Shown piece after piece: positions 42,347 to 54,300 of a DNA stretch of 64,000 bases. Positions within the stretch are counted from its first letter, which is position 1, and every line of letters starts with the position of its first letter. Source of the stretch: Scolanthus callimorphus (taxonomy: Eukaryota; Cnidaria; Anthozoa; Actiniaria; Edwardsiidae); the NCBI GenBank assembly GCA_033964015.1, contig CM066914.1, positions 32,347,492 through 32,411,491 on the forward strand. Reading direction: 5' to 3'. The notes under the pieces were generated by a model. That model was not told the origin of the DNA, searched no databases, and was given only the letters and a program-made list of their open reading frames with translations. The translations under genes and the position numbers were made by a program.

Positions 42347-45300
42347 ATCGAAATAACTTGTTTTCACTGGCTTATAAACCCAGTCAATTTAGTGCGACTG
42401 AATTACGTTCGACGTCTAAAACTAGCCTAACAAAGCCTAAAGCGACTGGAATCGATACAAAAAATCGATTGTTGTCGGGGCTAGCGTGTTTTGTAAATAA
42501 AGCAGCATTCCAGTTGTGGTCTGTCAATTGTTTTTCTTTGGTCTTTGGAGGGATTGTCTAAAGTGGCTCCGTAAAAGGCCTAATGACCTACTTGCATTAG
42601 TGGTGACTCCAGCCCATGTTTGTTATCAGTTGTACTCCCAGATATTTTTGGAAGGACGCCTGGACCAGTGGTACTCAATCAAAACAAGTCATATGAAGTC
42701 AGTCATGGGTTCTTTTTATGCAAAAAGAACCCATGAAATTTAGACCCACCCTAAAATGCAAGCCCAAAAATTTTGACCCCCCCTCAAATGCTAGCCCCAA
42801 AAATATGCGCTATACTCTATAAACAATGGTTCACATTAAAACTGTTCTAGCTTTCGCTGCGAATAAAATTTAGCGTGCCTCCATGTCTTATCTTCAATAA
42901 AATACTGAAAACTATTGACATGCAAAGTCTGGAGACTTTAGCCAAAACTGCGCAATTTTTACGATAATCCGCCGGACTATAAGGATTTATCCATTGGATA
43001 AGCGTATCTACAGATAACTCTTAACTGACCTTCTAGGAACCGGTCCCAGGCTTCTAAGTGGGGGATTACTTTTTGGAGTTATTGGCTTCGTTGCGCGTGT
43101 TCTCTAAAACTGTATTAGATGTCTTCTTTATGCGCGCGAACCGCGCCGAAATTTTTAAATGGCACAATGATATTATCATCGTGTGTTACTATGCGGTTAC
43201 AATGGAAAAAATGATTTTAGTATCAGAATCTTCCATGCTATTGCAGCCATCAATGTCACCCTGTCTAACAATCAGCGCCCAAAAAATTTGCCCCCCCCCT
43301 CGAATGTAAGCCCAAAAGCCCCCCCCCCTAAATCGGCGCCCAAAAAATCAAAGCCCCCCCCCCATATATTTCCCCCCCCCCCCCCCCCCCCGTTAAATAA
43401 TGACCACTCCCTAACTCTAAAAATGAGGCAGTCATCTGCAAACAGGCGCATGAGTGACTCGATGTTGGTTTCTATGCCATTGTTATACATAACGAACAAT
43501 AGGGGGTCTAGAACGGTCCCCTGTGGAACATCAGATGAGACAGGTACTCATCGGATGTGACGCCTTCAAGGACTACTTTTTGTGTGCGCGATGTCAGGAA
43601 GCACTTAATCCATCCTTGACGTCACCCTTTATACCAAACTGTTGATTCTAATTTAAGATACGAGCCTTCAATGAGGCACCTTGACAAAAATCCAATATGA
43701 TGATGTCCACTTGTTCACGGGCGTCTAGCGCGCTGGCAAGATCTTTGATGAGAAGTGGAAGTTGGGTTTCACGGCCTCTGCACTTTCTAAAGCCGTGCAG
43801 TATAACACACAAAAGTTAGTGCTTCAGGTGTCAATGTGGCCAAATATATAGAGTATAATACATGGGCGCGCGGGGATATGGAATTTAACTTCGAGTGTTC
43901 AAACTTTGATATTTTCACAAGTGAACGCAGCGAATGAGTGAGATATCAAATTTGAACACGAGAAGATGAATTTAATATCTCCAAGCGCCCATGTATTATA
44001 TAAACTTTTTGTGAAAAAATGTTTTGTGAAAAATTTTCGCTACAGTGGGCATTATCGTAATTTTTCACATGTGCGAATTACAATATTTCTCAGTGACCGA
44101 AATCCTGATAAAACACTATAGTTTATATAATAAATGGCGATATACGTGTCTAGGACTTTACAGGATATGGATGTCAGAGAGACAGGTCTATAATTATCAG
44201 GGCAAGATCGATTGCCTCTCTTGAAAATTGTTGGGTGATGTTAGCAATCCCCCAGTCAGGAGGTAGATATCTAGATCGGTTGGAAGATTTTCTTCAAAGA
44301 TTTTCTGCAGGATCAGCGCAATGCTCCCTGCACATTGCTTTAATACACGAGCCGGGACGCCATCAGGACCTGACACAGCTTTGAGCTCTTAAGTTCCGAT
44401 GTTCACCTGCCTCACTTATAACCAAGGGTGCTAAGTCTGGATTGCCTAAGTCAACCACCTGAGGCAGCTGATGATTGAGGGTCATCAGAGAAGACAGACT
44501 GATACTAATCAATCAATGCATGTTAGAGCGGATTTCACATGACCGTCGTGACTTGTTATGTAATTGCGATTGCTTGGCGTTCTCATTGGCTACTCATGTT
44601 TCTCCGCCAATCAAATTCTGCAGTAAATGCAGTTGTGTATTACTTAGTAATTGGTTCGGCTTGTTATTGGCTGAGAAGAAAGCCATTCAGGAGCAAGTTG
44701 TGATTTCTCTTGATCCTGATTGTCTAGCGATTGCTCAATTGCGATTGTTTTCACGATGGTCATGTGAAATCTGCTCTATAGATTAGACTTAACCTTGGGT
44801 AAGGTAGACTTTCACAAAGTCCTTCGTCATCGCGTCGTCGCTTCGCGACTCATTTCGCCCCCTATGACAGGTCGACTTGTAGCAAGTCTAATAGCCTTGC
44901 TGTTTCTTCCTAATTTGACTGTCTAGGGATCTCCAATGTTTGCGAAATATAGCCCAGTCTGTGTCTGTGTTCATTTTTCTTGCTGAGCTCCTTACAGGTC
45001 GATCAATCCAAGGAGGGGAGTACTTGCTTCTAGTGGTTTTATGGGGAATATTCTTCTCCATTGACTCCATTAATTTTGAGCGGAACAAGGTCCACATGTA
45101 ATTATGTCCTCGGGTCGAGAGGGGCCTGATAGGGTGCTGAGTCGACATTTAAAGATATCATATCATCAGACACCCATTTCTTTCTGTCAGTCTAGTGAAT
45201 TTGTGTTCGCGTGTCTGATATTTCGCAAATCAAAACAAACCAGTGGTACGCGAACAATTGCACTAGCTGATAAAATAACAACAGAAACCTCTGCTTGCAG

Positions 45301-48300
45301 GTCAGAATTTGTTTTTTGCACGATGGCCAAAGTAGGTAAAGATGCCCGTGATAAAAATATTTCTGTGCCCTCCCAGAAATGTGAGGGGGGACTTTTATAT
45401 CATGTTTATATGTAACATAAGGCTTTATTAAACACATTTTCTTATGAAATGTTATCTGGAAGGGGTTCTGGACCCTCCTCTAGATGTGCCAAAAATCGCA
45501 TGACAAAATCACTGTTACTTACCCACTACGTTGATGGGTGTCTGTCGTGGTAGAATTCCAAAGGTTTGTCTATCACGGAAAGCCAGCCGTGTGTACTTGT
45601 TGATTAAGGTCATCCAGTGGAACCAGCCCCAAGGCGAGGATAGAGAAGGTGGGTCATCCATTGGTTGGTGGAATAAGTCATTTTGCCCGAACGCGAACAC
45701 TGGAACAAGGGTTGCCCTGAAATGTAATTACAAAAATTAGTGCAAGCTACTTATCTGACCAGTACAGTGTACTGAACTGAACTGTGTGCGTCTCATATTA
45801 AAAATTTACGTGTCTGATCATCAGAAAATGTGAGAATAACCGCGTGCGAGCTAAATGTGAAAATATAAATTGATTTGTTATAAGAAGATAACGCGGGGAG
45901 TGGTCGCCCAATCTCCCGAGCTAAAGGCTCATGTATGAAACGCTCGACCGTGTTCGTATGTGCGTGTGCTCCTCACTGGGGATGGTCACCCCCGCTTCAC
46001 CATGGTTCCTTAACGTCCCTCTGGTTCCGGTTAGTCTAGTAGAGGTATGTGGGAGAATAATGAGGACTGATCACAGCAACAGAGGGCGATCAAATACAAG
46101 GTCGTCTGTTAACAGAAATTCAAAACCGGGGGCATCAACAGTAGGTTCAGCATTTCTGGACTGCCGCTACCAACTGAGCTACCCTGCTAGCAGAGGCCAC
46201 TTATGATGTTAAGTGAACCTTTGAATCTTTCCCAGCACTTTAAAAATGGTTTCTGAAAAACGCGTTTACTTTGTTAGCTGTTGGCATAAGCCAATAATTT
46301 GATAAATTCAGTCTATAACGCGACGCGTATAAACAAAAACAGTGCTCGTTCTAGACAATTTCTTTGAGGAACCCTACAGTTCAGACAACGTCCAGGATTA
46401 AAAAATACGGCGCCTCGATTCGACACTTTCTATATGCGGATATCTTTTGTCAATGTTTACATTTTTAAAGCAATCGTAAAAATCAGCAAGCGTACCGGGG
46501 CTACAAAAAGAAATGCTATGAATTTCAATAGCGTCTAGCGAATGAAGCGTAATTAGAAAGTTTGACGTTCGTCAATCGAATTATAAGCGCATTGCGCAAT
46601 TTACAGAAAATATGTGGGCTAAGAGCCTCTTGCCACCCAAGAAATTCATGGCCTTTGAAAAAGCCTCTTTGGAGATAAAAGATATTTGCTATTCCAAAGA
46701 ACGATTTGACGCTTTTGCATAAAGATTTGGAGGCTCTACCACGTTATTAAAATGAGTAGATTACTGGGTTGCAAAAAACTCATTAGCCCACATTTTCGCT
46801 CTAAAATGAACATTTAACGGCTCCCAAATTTTCGGAGTAGATTTCATTTGTTGCGGGATTTGTTGTCCGCTATTGATATTCAGTGCTGCTTATTTTCGAG
46901 CTCCTTCAAACATTCGGACCTAGACCCTGCTTATGCAAATTGGTTCAAACTGTAAACAAAGGATCCTCCTTTATAGCTGTCATCGAAAACCGTTCTACAC
47001 GGAACAGAGAAAAATGTTGAGAAAAATAAGGAAAGTGAAGACGGAATCCCCTGGTTCCGTCGCTGTGGACGTTGAACCACATTGCATCAAAGGTATTTAG
47101 GAAAATATAGTTTGAATGACACGTGTCAAAATGCTCAAAGTTAAACTGACTGATTTCAGCATAGGCCTAACCTTTAGACCGAGATGGCACTGGTAATGAC
47201 GGGAATGCGGACGGGATGCTACAAAATCAATAGTCTATTGCTGTATGAAATCCACGATCTAGAAAAAAGAGTTTGTAAAATGGTTTATAGACTGTAATAG
47301 TAAAGCTCCAACTGTCTAGGGTAACAGCACAAAACTAATTTTGTACCTTGAATGAAAAATAGAGCAAGTGGGTTCACAGTAGACCCATTTCCAGTTTCGT
47401 GAACCTCATGCTCCTCTTGCAAAGTTCGTTGATTTTACAACAAAGAGTGAAAAATATACCACCACCTAACTCTGCACTCCGAACTAACAAAAAGCCATAT
47501 AACCGAGATCCCTGGCAAAAATACGAATCGTTAACAGGCCTTCCCAAGATACAGTTCAACGAGAAATGCAGGAAAGGTTCCTGCCAATGCTCACAAGACT
47601 GCTCGGCACCCCCACCTGATGATGCTACAATGTACATACCCCGTTTGGAGTGCCAGTCGGACGAAGCCTGTACGTTGAGCCAATACCAAGTGATAATCCA
47701 TATGACTTGCCGTACTCAGAACCTCGCTACGTCCGCCGATGCAAATCACAATCGACTGTCTTGGTTCCTGACTGGTTAACATATAATGACAACTCTCACT
47801 TGATACGCTCGTCAGCCCTCCACTAAGTGCGATTTCGCGGAAGATTGGAGCTCTGAAAAAGACTAGCAGAAAAAGCCGCGGCGTGCCGTCCGCAAAACTT
47901 AGTTGAATGATGTGTTACTATTTCACAATGATTTGAAACAAAAGATGCAGCAGCATGGCTCATAGCGACCAGAACAGATTATTTGTAATGTTTACAACAT
48001 GAGCAGCCGTGTTGTATCAGATTTACAAAACGAGCGCGTAACGCGAGTGATGTAGATCTGATACAACACGGATGCGAATGTTGTAAACTACTTAAAAATT
48101 CATCGCTTCTAGTGTCCGCTGTTTTAAAAATCTTGTAAATTTGGCAGAGAAACTTCAAGATATGTTTCATGAAAGTTGCTATGCAAATTAGTGGTTGTAT
48201 CATAATTACAACACGCTACGGTCCCGTGAATCTCATTGTGTTTCTATATTGTGTTGTTCTTATTAATTATTCATGAATTTTTAATCACTTTTAGTATCCA

Positions 48301-51300
48301 CCGAATTAGTGGATCTTCAATTCCATGTGCTTCAGTGCTTTGCGTCGCGCGCGAGCTTCGCTGTCAATCGCAGACGTTTCTAGGCAAGATGTGCAATCAT
48401 TTAATATTTTATCCTACTGAATTTGTGAATACTAAAACAGCTATTTCATCTCAGGGTCAAGGAGCAGTGCTAGGATATATACCTGCCGAAGCCGTACGTC
48501 TCGGTATATATACACCTAATTCAATAAAGGCTGCTCTGGGCTTTGGTCGTTGAGATGCGGAATACAATTAGTCTAGTCGGTAGAGGGGGTCCACGAGCAC
48601 CCCCCGGAACTAGTAACGAGACATACTTTTTCGGAATCCTTAGGATACGTAAGCCTGCTGCCTAGCTCGATTAGCTTTTGGTCTAATCTTATCCTATTCT
48701 CTTTTTTCAATGTAAACTTTAAGAGTTAAATAAATCTGTTGTTGTTGTTGTTGTGTTGTTGTTGTCTAGAAACTAGTTGTCGAAAAAGTGTCCCACGGCC
48801 CTATGTTGCCAGATTTTTGTTTATTAATTATATTCTTTTTTGGTAATAGCTTTAGTAATTCTGATGGGCTACGGCCAGTTCTCGTTGAAACAAGAAACGC
48901 TGCAGTTTCGTGTTGAAATCCTTTCCAGGCGCTCTCGATCTCTCTATTCCTTCCTTTGCCGTCTGCACAGCCCGCTCAGCCTGCCCATTGCTGGATGGAT
49001 ACACCGGGTAACAGGAATGTGTTGGATTCCGTTCTTGGTGAAGAATGTTGACAGTTATCTGAGACCACAACATCAGGGAATCCGTTCCGCGCAAAACATT
49101 TCCAAAGCTTGCCAATTGTTGCTGGCGAGGTCGTCGACCTCATATGGTACGTCTCGATCCACTTGGAGTAAACATCCGTAATTATGAGTAACATGTGACC
49201 CTGAACCGGTCCACCAAAATCTAGATGTATGCGCTTCCATTGGCCATCTGGATACTCCCATGGGTGTAATAGTGCTGACGGCGGATCTCTTCTTCGGTCC
49301 TGACAAACATCACATCTCTTCACTACCTCCTCTAAGTCTTCAGCCATACCTGGCCATCATTCGTAGTTCCAATCATCCGATTGACCCCCGGATGCGCTGA
49401 GTTCTCGCTTTAATTGATCTTTTCCACTAGGTGGTATTATGACTCTGGCACCCCACAGGACACAACCATCCTGGACGCTCAACTCATCTCTTCTTCTACG
49501 ATAGGGTGTCAGGTCTGGGTCTCTGTCATCTGCTGGCCATCCACGTCGTAGGTACACATCAACGTGTGCTAAGGCAGGATCCTTCCTTGTCCATTAGTGC
49601 AGTCTTCTAACTCTTCGATCAACAATACTCTGTCTTCTGGCACTGTAGATGCTTTCACGGGTAATGGGACTCGGGACATGCAAACAAGCCGCGTTGGCAT
49701 GCTCCTTACCTGGTCTGTACTTCATATGGCATACTGGTACATGCCCTCATCAAAATGGACTATCGCTGAATTCTGGGCGATGCCATAACTGGTGTCTGCT
49801 TTGACTCGTGGAAAAGAGACAACAGTGGTTTGTGATCAGTGACAATGTCAAAATCGCGACCAAACACATACTTGTGGAACTTCTTGAGACCAAATATCCA
49901 GCGGCTTCCTCCTTGTCCAGTTGGCTGTAGTTCTTTTCAGCATCGCTCAGTATCCGACTGGCGAAACCGATAGGCTGTTCTGAGTCGTCCTCCATGACGT
50001 GGGATAGGACTGCAGCTAGCCCATACTAGATGCGTCGCAGTAAAGCACTAGTGGTCTTTCAGTGTCATAGTGTACCAAAAGTCCTGCTGAAAGAATCATC
50101 TTGGTTAGATCAAAACAATTCTGTTGCTCTTTATCCCGGAGTCCTGCATTGTTAAGTCTAGCTAGGACCTGCTCTAGGTTTTGCTGCTCTAGGTTCTGCT
50201 TGGATTTTCCCTGTGACAAGTATGTCAGCCAAGTATACAGCTACATTTGGAATACATTGCAATAGGGTTTCTATTGACCTCTGGAAAGCGGCTGGTGCGC
50301 TGGCGATTCCATAGGGGAGGCGCTTATATTGGAACATACCTCTGACGGTGTTGATTGTTGTGAACTTTCTGCTCTCGGGGTCAAGCTCGACCTGTAGATA
50401 AGCATGAGACAAGTCAAGTGTATGATATACTGTCCCGTCTGTAATCTGAGCTGTCAGTTCTTCTAATGTTAATATGGGGTACTGCTCAACCTGCGCCATA
50501 ACTTAAGAATGACAACGAGTCAGGTTGATTCGCCACAACACTTTATTACAACATGGCGGACACGAGGCCGAACCGTGAACAGGTTCTTGGTCGCGAGACC
50601 GCTGACCATCTAACAACTTACTGCGGGCTAATTAACAGAGCCATATAATACTATGGCGCAACCTCTTTTCCCTATCTTTCTATACAGAAACATGAATGGA
50701 ATGGGAAATGAAAAGATTACATGAGTCAGGTTATGAGGCAACTAAAGCTATACAATGTACTATTGTAGCTAGCAAAAATGTCAAATACAGAGTGGCAAAC
50801 TGTGACTGTACAACTGTACATAAACGTTCTACATAACAGGCTATAGAAGGGTACACACTCCATCACTACAGTGAGTGGTTACCATGGATACACAGAGGCA
50901 GGTGTACATACACGACTATATTGCACACAGGCATACATGGCACCGGCAGTACCATGTATGGGGGGGAGGGGGTGACCACTTTTTTTTCTCTTTCTCTCTT
51001 CCCCTATTTCTTCTCCTATACAACCACATCTACACTGAAACAGGCACTGGCAATAAAAAGGGTGTGTGAAAATCTATGGCATGAGCAAAAAAATATAAAT
51101 GGCAGAGCAGGAGGCGAAATTAAAAGTAGAATGAAAATAAGAAGGTCCAAAGTTCATCCGAACAAAATAAATAATATTTTCATCTGCACAAAATAAATTA
51201 TGTTCATCAGAAGAGTGCAAGTTGACAATGGGCTGGTGCAGGGCTTGTTGCTATAGTGACAGTAGCAGATCTTGTCGCTTGTCCTTGATTTCCCAAAGCC

Positions 51301-54300
51301 GTGCCTCGCAATGAAGACAAGTATTAACTAAATGTCGGCAGATTTCACAAATCCTGGCAAAAATGCAGCTTCGTTTGCACAGGTCACAGAACTTGTCTTG
51401 CCAAAGGAACGTTAATACATGCAACGAAATATCAAATACAATGACCGCAGTTTTCCCTGATCTCGGTTATCCAAGGGAATGTTTTACTCGCAAACAAAAT
51501 AAATGCGAAGACAGCAGCGTTCACATCTGATTCCAACAACGTTCAAACAAAATAAATGCAAAGACAGCAGCGTTCACATCTGGTTCCAACAAAGTTCCAG
51601 CAAAATAAATGCAAAGACAGCAGCGTTCACATATTGTTTCCAACAAAGTTCCAACAAAATAAATGTGTAACGACAGCAGTGTTCACCAACAGCGGCTTCG
51701 TGTGCCTCAGGTCGTAGATCTTGTTTTCCACAGTCGTTTACATGCTTACAACAAAAATAACAGAATGGAAATAAATGCTTGGGACACGGCACGGGCTCCT
51801 TTGCCCTGCCACGTGTTGAGAAAGGCTGCTTCCACCGGAAAGTACACCGGGCGCGAATCGTTCAAAACCGTCTTCATTGTCACATGTAGCTCCATGAATC
51901 CTTCTCCTTTGGAAGGCCGGGAGATCAGCATTCTTCCAATCCCGCCGCTGGCCACCACGCCATAACTTAGGAATGACAACGAGTCAGGTTGATTCGCCAC
52001 AACACTTTATTACAACATGGCGGACACGAGGCCGAACCGTGAACAGGTTCTTGGTCGCGAGACCGCTGACCATCTAACAACTTACTGCGGGCTAATTAAC
52101 AGAGCCATATAATACTATGGCGCTGGGGTACTGCTTTACAGTGACTTTGTAATCTCCGCGGAGTCTTATTGCACCATTTGGCTTCAGTACGTATGGGGAC
52201 CACGGGTGCGGCCCAGCTGAATGACTGACAGGTTCTACGACATCTTGTTCAACGAGTCTGTCAAGTTCTGCGATGACGTTGCCCTTCATGGCAAATGGGA
52301 GTGGGCGTGGCTTATGGAAAATTGGATCTGCGCTGGGTGCCCTTCATTTTTCCCGGCTCATCTTTAAAAATTTCATGGTGCCTTTCCAGCACAGTCTCTG
52401 GCGTCTTAAGGTTTACTTCAAATGGTTAACACTTATTACACTAAGTTTCTCCAATACGTCCCTCCCAACAAGAGTGACCCTTATGTGATTCGTAACAACC
52501 ACTGGAATGGTACATGTGTTGCCATGGCAACTGACAACAGTCTCTATAGAACTTTCAATTTGTGCCCAGTGAATGAGGTTACATCTAATTTGGATGGTTT
52601 CATTTTGTTTGGCAGTGTTTTTGCTGTTTCCTCTGAAATCAGGGTGTAGGGTGACCCGGTATCCATTTCAAATTTTATTGATGTACCCTCTACTTCTAGA
52701 TTCACAGTGATCGGTGGAACTTTATTTCCTATGTTTCTAATATGATACATTTCCTCGGGACCCCCATCACTATCATTATCCTCATTGTAAGCTTCTACGG
52801 TGACATGGATAATGCTAGTCCCAGACCTGCAAGCTCACTTTGCATGCCCTTCTTCCCACAATTGTGACAATTTTGGTCTTTTTACCATCATGATCGAGGG
52901 TCGTGGGTATTTCCACATCGATAGCATTTTTCTCCCCCTGGGTTGTCCCTCTTCTCATCTCCTTGTTAATGCCTTATGGGACCCATGACACTGCTCCCCA
53001 TTACTTCTATGATTATCTTTTACACCCTCTGTCTAGTGGGACCTCCCTTCCCCGTGGGCTTATGGGCGGGTTGATTTACAGAGGACTCGGACTCTGGTCC
53101 CATCCTCGTCGCCAAGTGTTATGTTCAACGATATCCTTTTAATATCAACGACCACATGTGGGGGCTTGAGCCCACATACATAACAGCGGTCCAACACAGG
53201 ATTCCCGGTCACTACTTGCCACTGAACGTTTTTGTCGACAGCTTCAACTCAGGTGTATTAAGGCCTGGGTCAGCCGAGAAAATCTAGAAAATTAGATTTT
53301 TTTGTGATCGGTTCGCTAAATACCTTTTGTCATTTCAAAGTGGTTCTCTTATTTATGTGACCCAATGTATACCAGTATATTCAATTCATTATGTAGCAAC
53401 CACGATTTCGCCTCGTGAGAAGGCCACGGACAACAGAGAAGGATTGGTACACCTCAATTTTTTTTGGGGCGTGGAGGTGCCATCAGCAAAAATGAACCCC
53501 CCTCTTAAAATACTGGATTCGCCACCGCTGGCACTGGGAGTTCGGTTTTTCGGTTTATCACATCTGTGGCTCTGAAGCGGTCGCTAAGTCTTTACCTGTC
53601 TCCCCGATGTAAACTTTGGTGATGCACGTGAAATGTCCCGTGATCTTGATCGTTATCTCGGGGAGTGGACGCAGGTTTTACATGGTCCTCCTCTACCGGT
53701 TCTACCCACAACTAAAGGTGCCAGGGTTGTCCTCAGGATCAGATGGGTTCTATATAGTGCTGTCCTAAGAGCTGGTGGAAAAAGTTTGCTGCTATGTTGA
53801 TTAGGTCACGTGACCTGATTCTGATCCTTCCTTACCTCTCGTTAACGGTAAATGATAGTTCAGCAGCCAAAACAGTACGATGTTTCTATTGCTGAGGCCT
53901 ATCCATTTTCACTGAAGTTGTATCGTTAGATGTGTTCTCCATTACCGGAAAAGCAATTTACTGTTTAGTCACGTGACATGCCTTGTAACGTCACTCCGTA
54001 CCAAAAATAGCACTAAAATGTTATGTTCGTCGAGTTTTATCACATTGATAAAAAAAATTAGCCTGCCTTAATTATCTTCGAGTGTTCACATTGATATCGA
54101 ACGAGTGAGCGCAAGATTAAAGCAATTTAAGGGACAGACTAGCCCCAAAAGCCCATTTAGAATCCCAGGCTTTAATGTGCTTGAGAAAAGTGTTTAAAAA
54201 GTCCTGACAGGGTTCATAATTTGACATCAATTCCAAAAGTAAGAACTGGAACTCGGCAGCGTTCACGTGTCCAAACTATTTGGAAGGTCTGTAAGTATTT

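Larger units (their letters stand above)
48855..53160 (-). mobile_element. Decayed Ty3/gypsy retrotransposon in acyltransferase intron 1
   Basis: Minus-strand order is zinc-knuckle remnant (CHNCGKKG, about 52860), protease (TSIKFEMDTGSPYTLISEET, about 52650), RT (VEQYPILTLEELTAQI, LDLSHAYLQVELDPESRKFT, FQYKRLPYGIASAPAAFQRS, about 50200-50500), RNase H (PIGFASRILSDAEKNYSQLD, about 49950) and integrase (VKRCDVCQDRRRDPPSALLH, WIETYHMRSTTSP, about 49100-49350). The order matches K02A2.6-like gypsy elements. Several frameshifts and stops break it, and the catalytic Y-x-D-D box reads YLAD. LTRs were not found. It is interrupted by the TRIM-like element at 50492-52124. Confidence 0.85.

Noticed and set aside
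43183..43560. 125-codon proline-rich plus-strand ORF
   Set aside because: It runs through poly-C tracts and the reverse of the LINE RT FADD box. It is an artefact of homopolymer and antisense sequence.
47011..47089. MLRKIRKVKTESPGSVAV as a first exon
   Set aside because: The donor is only GTATTT, no downstream exon joins in phase, and it lies inside an intron of the minus-strand gene.
47399..47779. 126-codon plus-strand ORF (PPPNSALRTNKKPYNRDPWQ)
   Set aside because: It overlaps acyltransferase exon 2 on the opposite strand, where the minus strand has clear family homology, splice sites and phase. The plus-strand ORF is an antisense shadow.
48236..48553. 105-codon plus-strand ORF
   Set aside because: It starts inside a palindrome flank, has no family resemblance, and lies in the acyltransferase intron next to a LINE tail.
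53161..53220. gypsy LTR at the right edge of the retrotransposon
   Set aside because: I looked for a direct copy of this edge at the left end near 48850 and found none, so no LTR call is made for the gypsy element.
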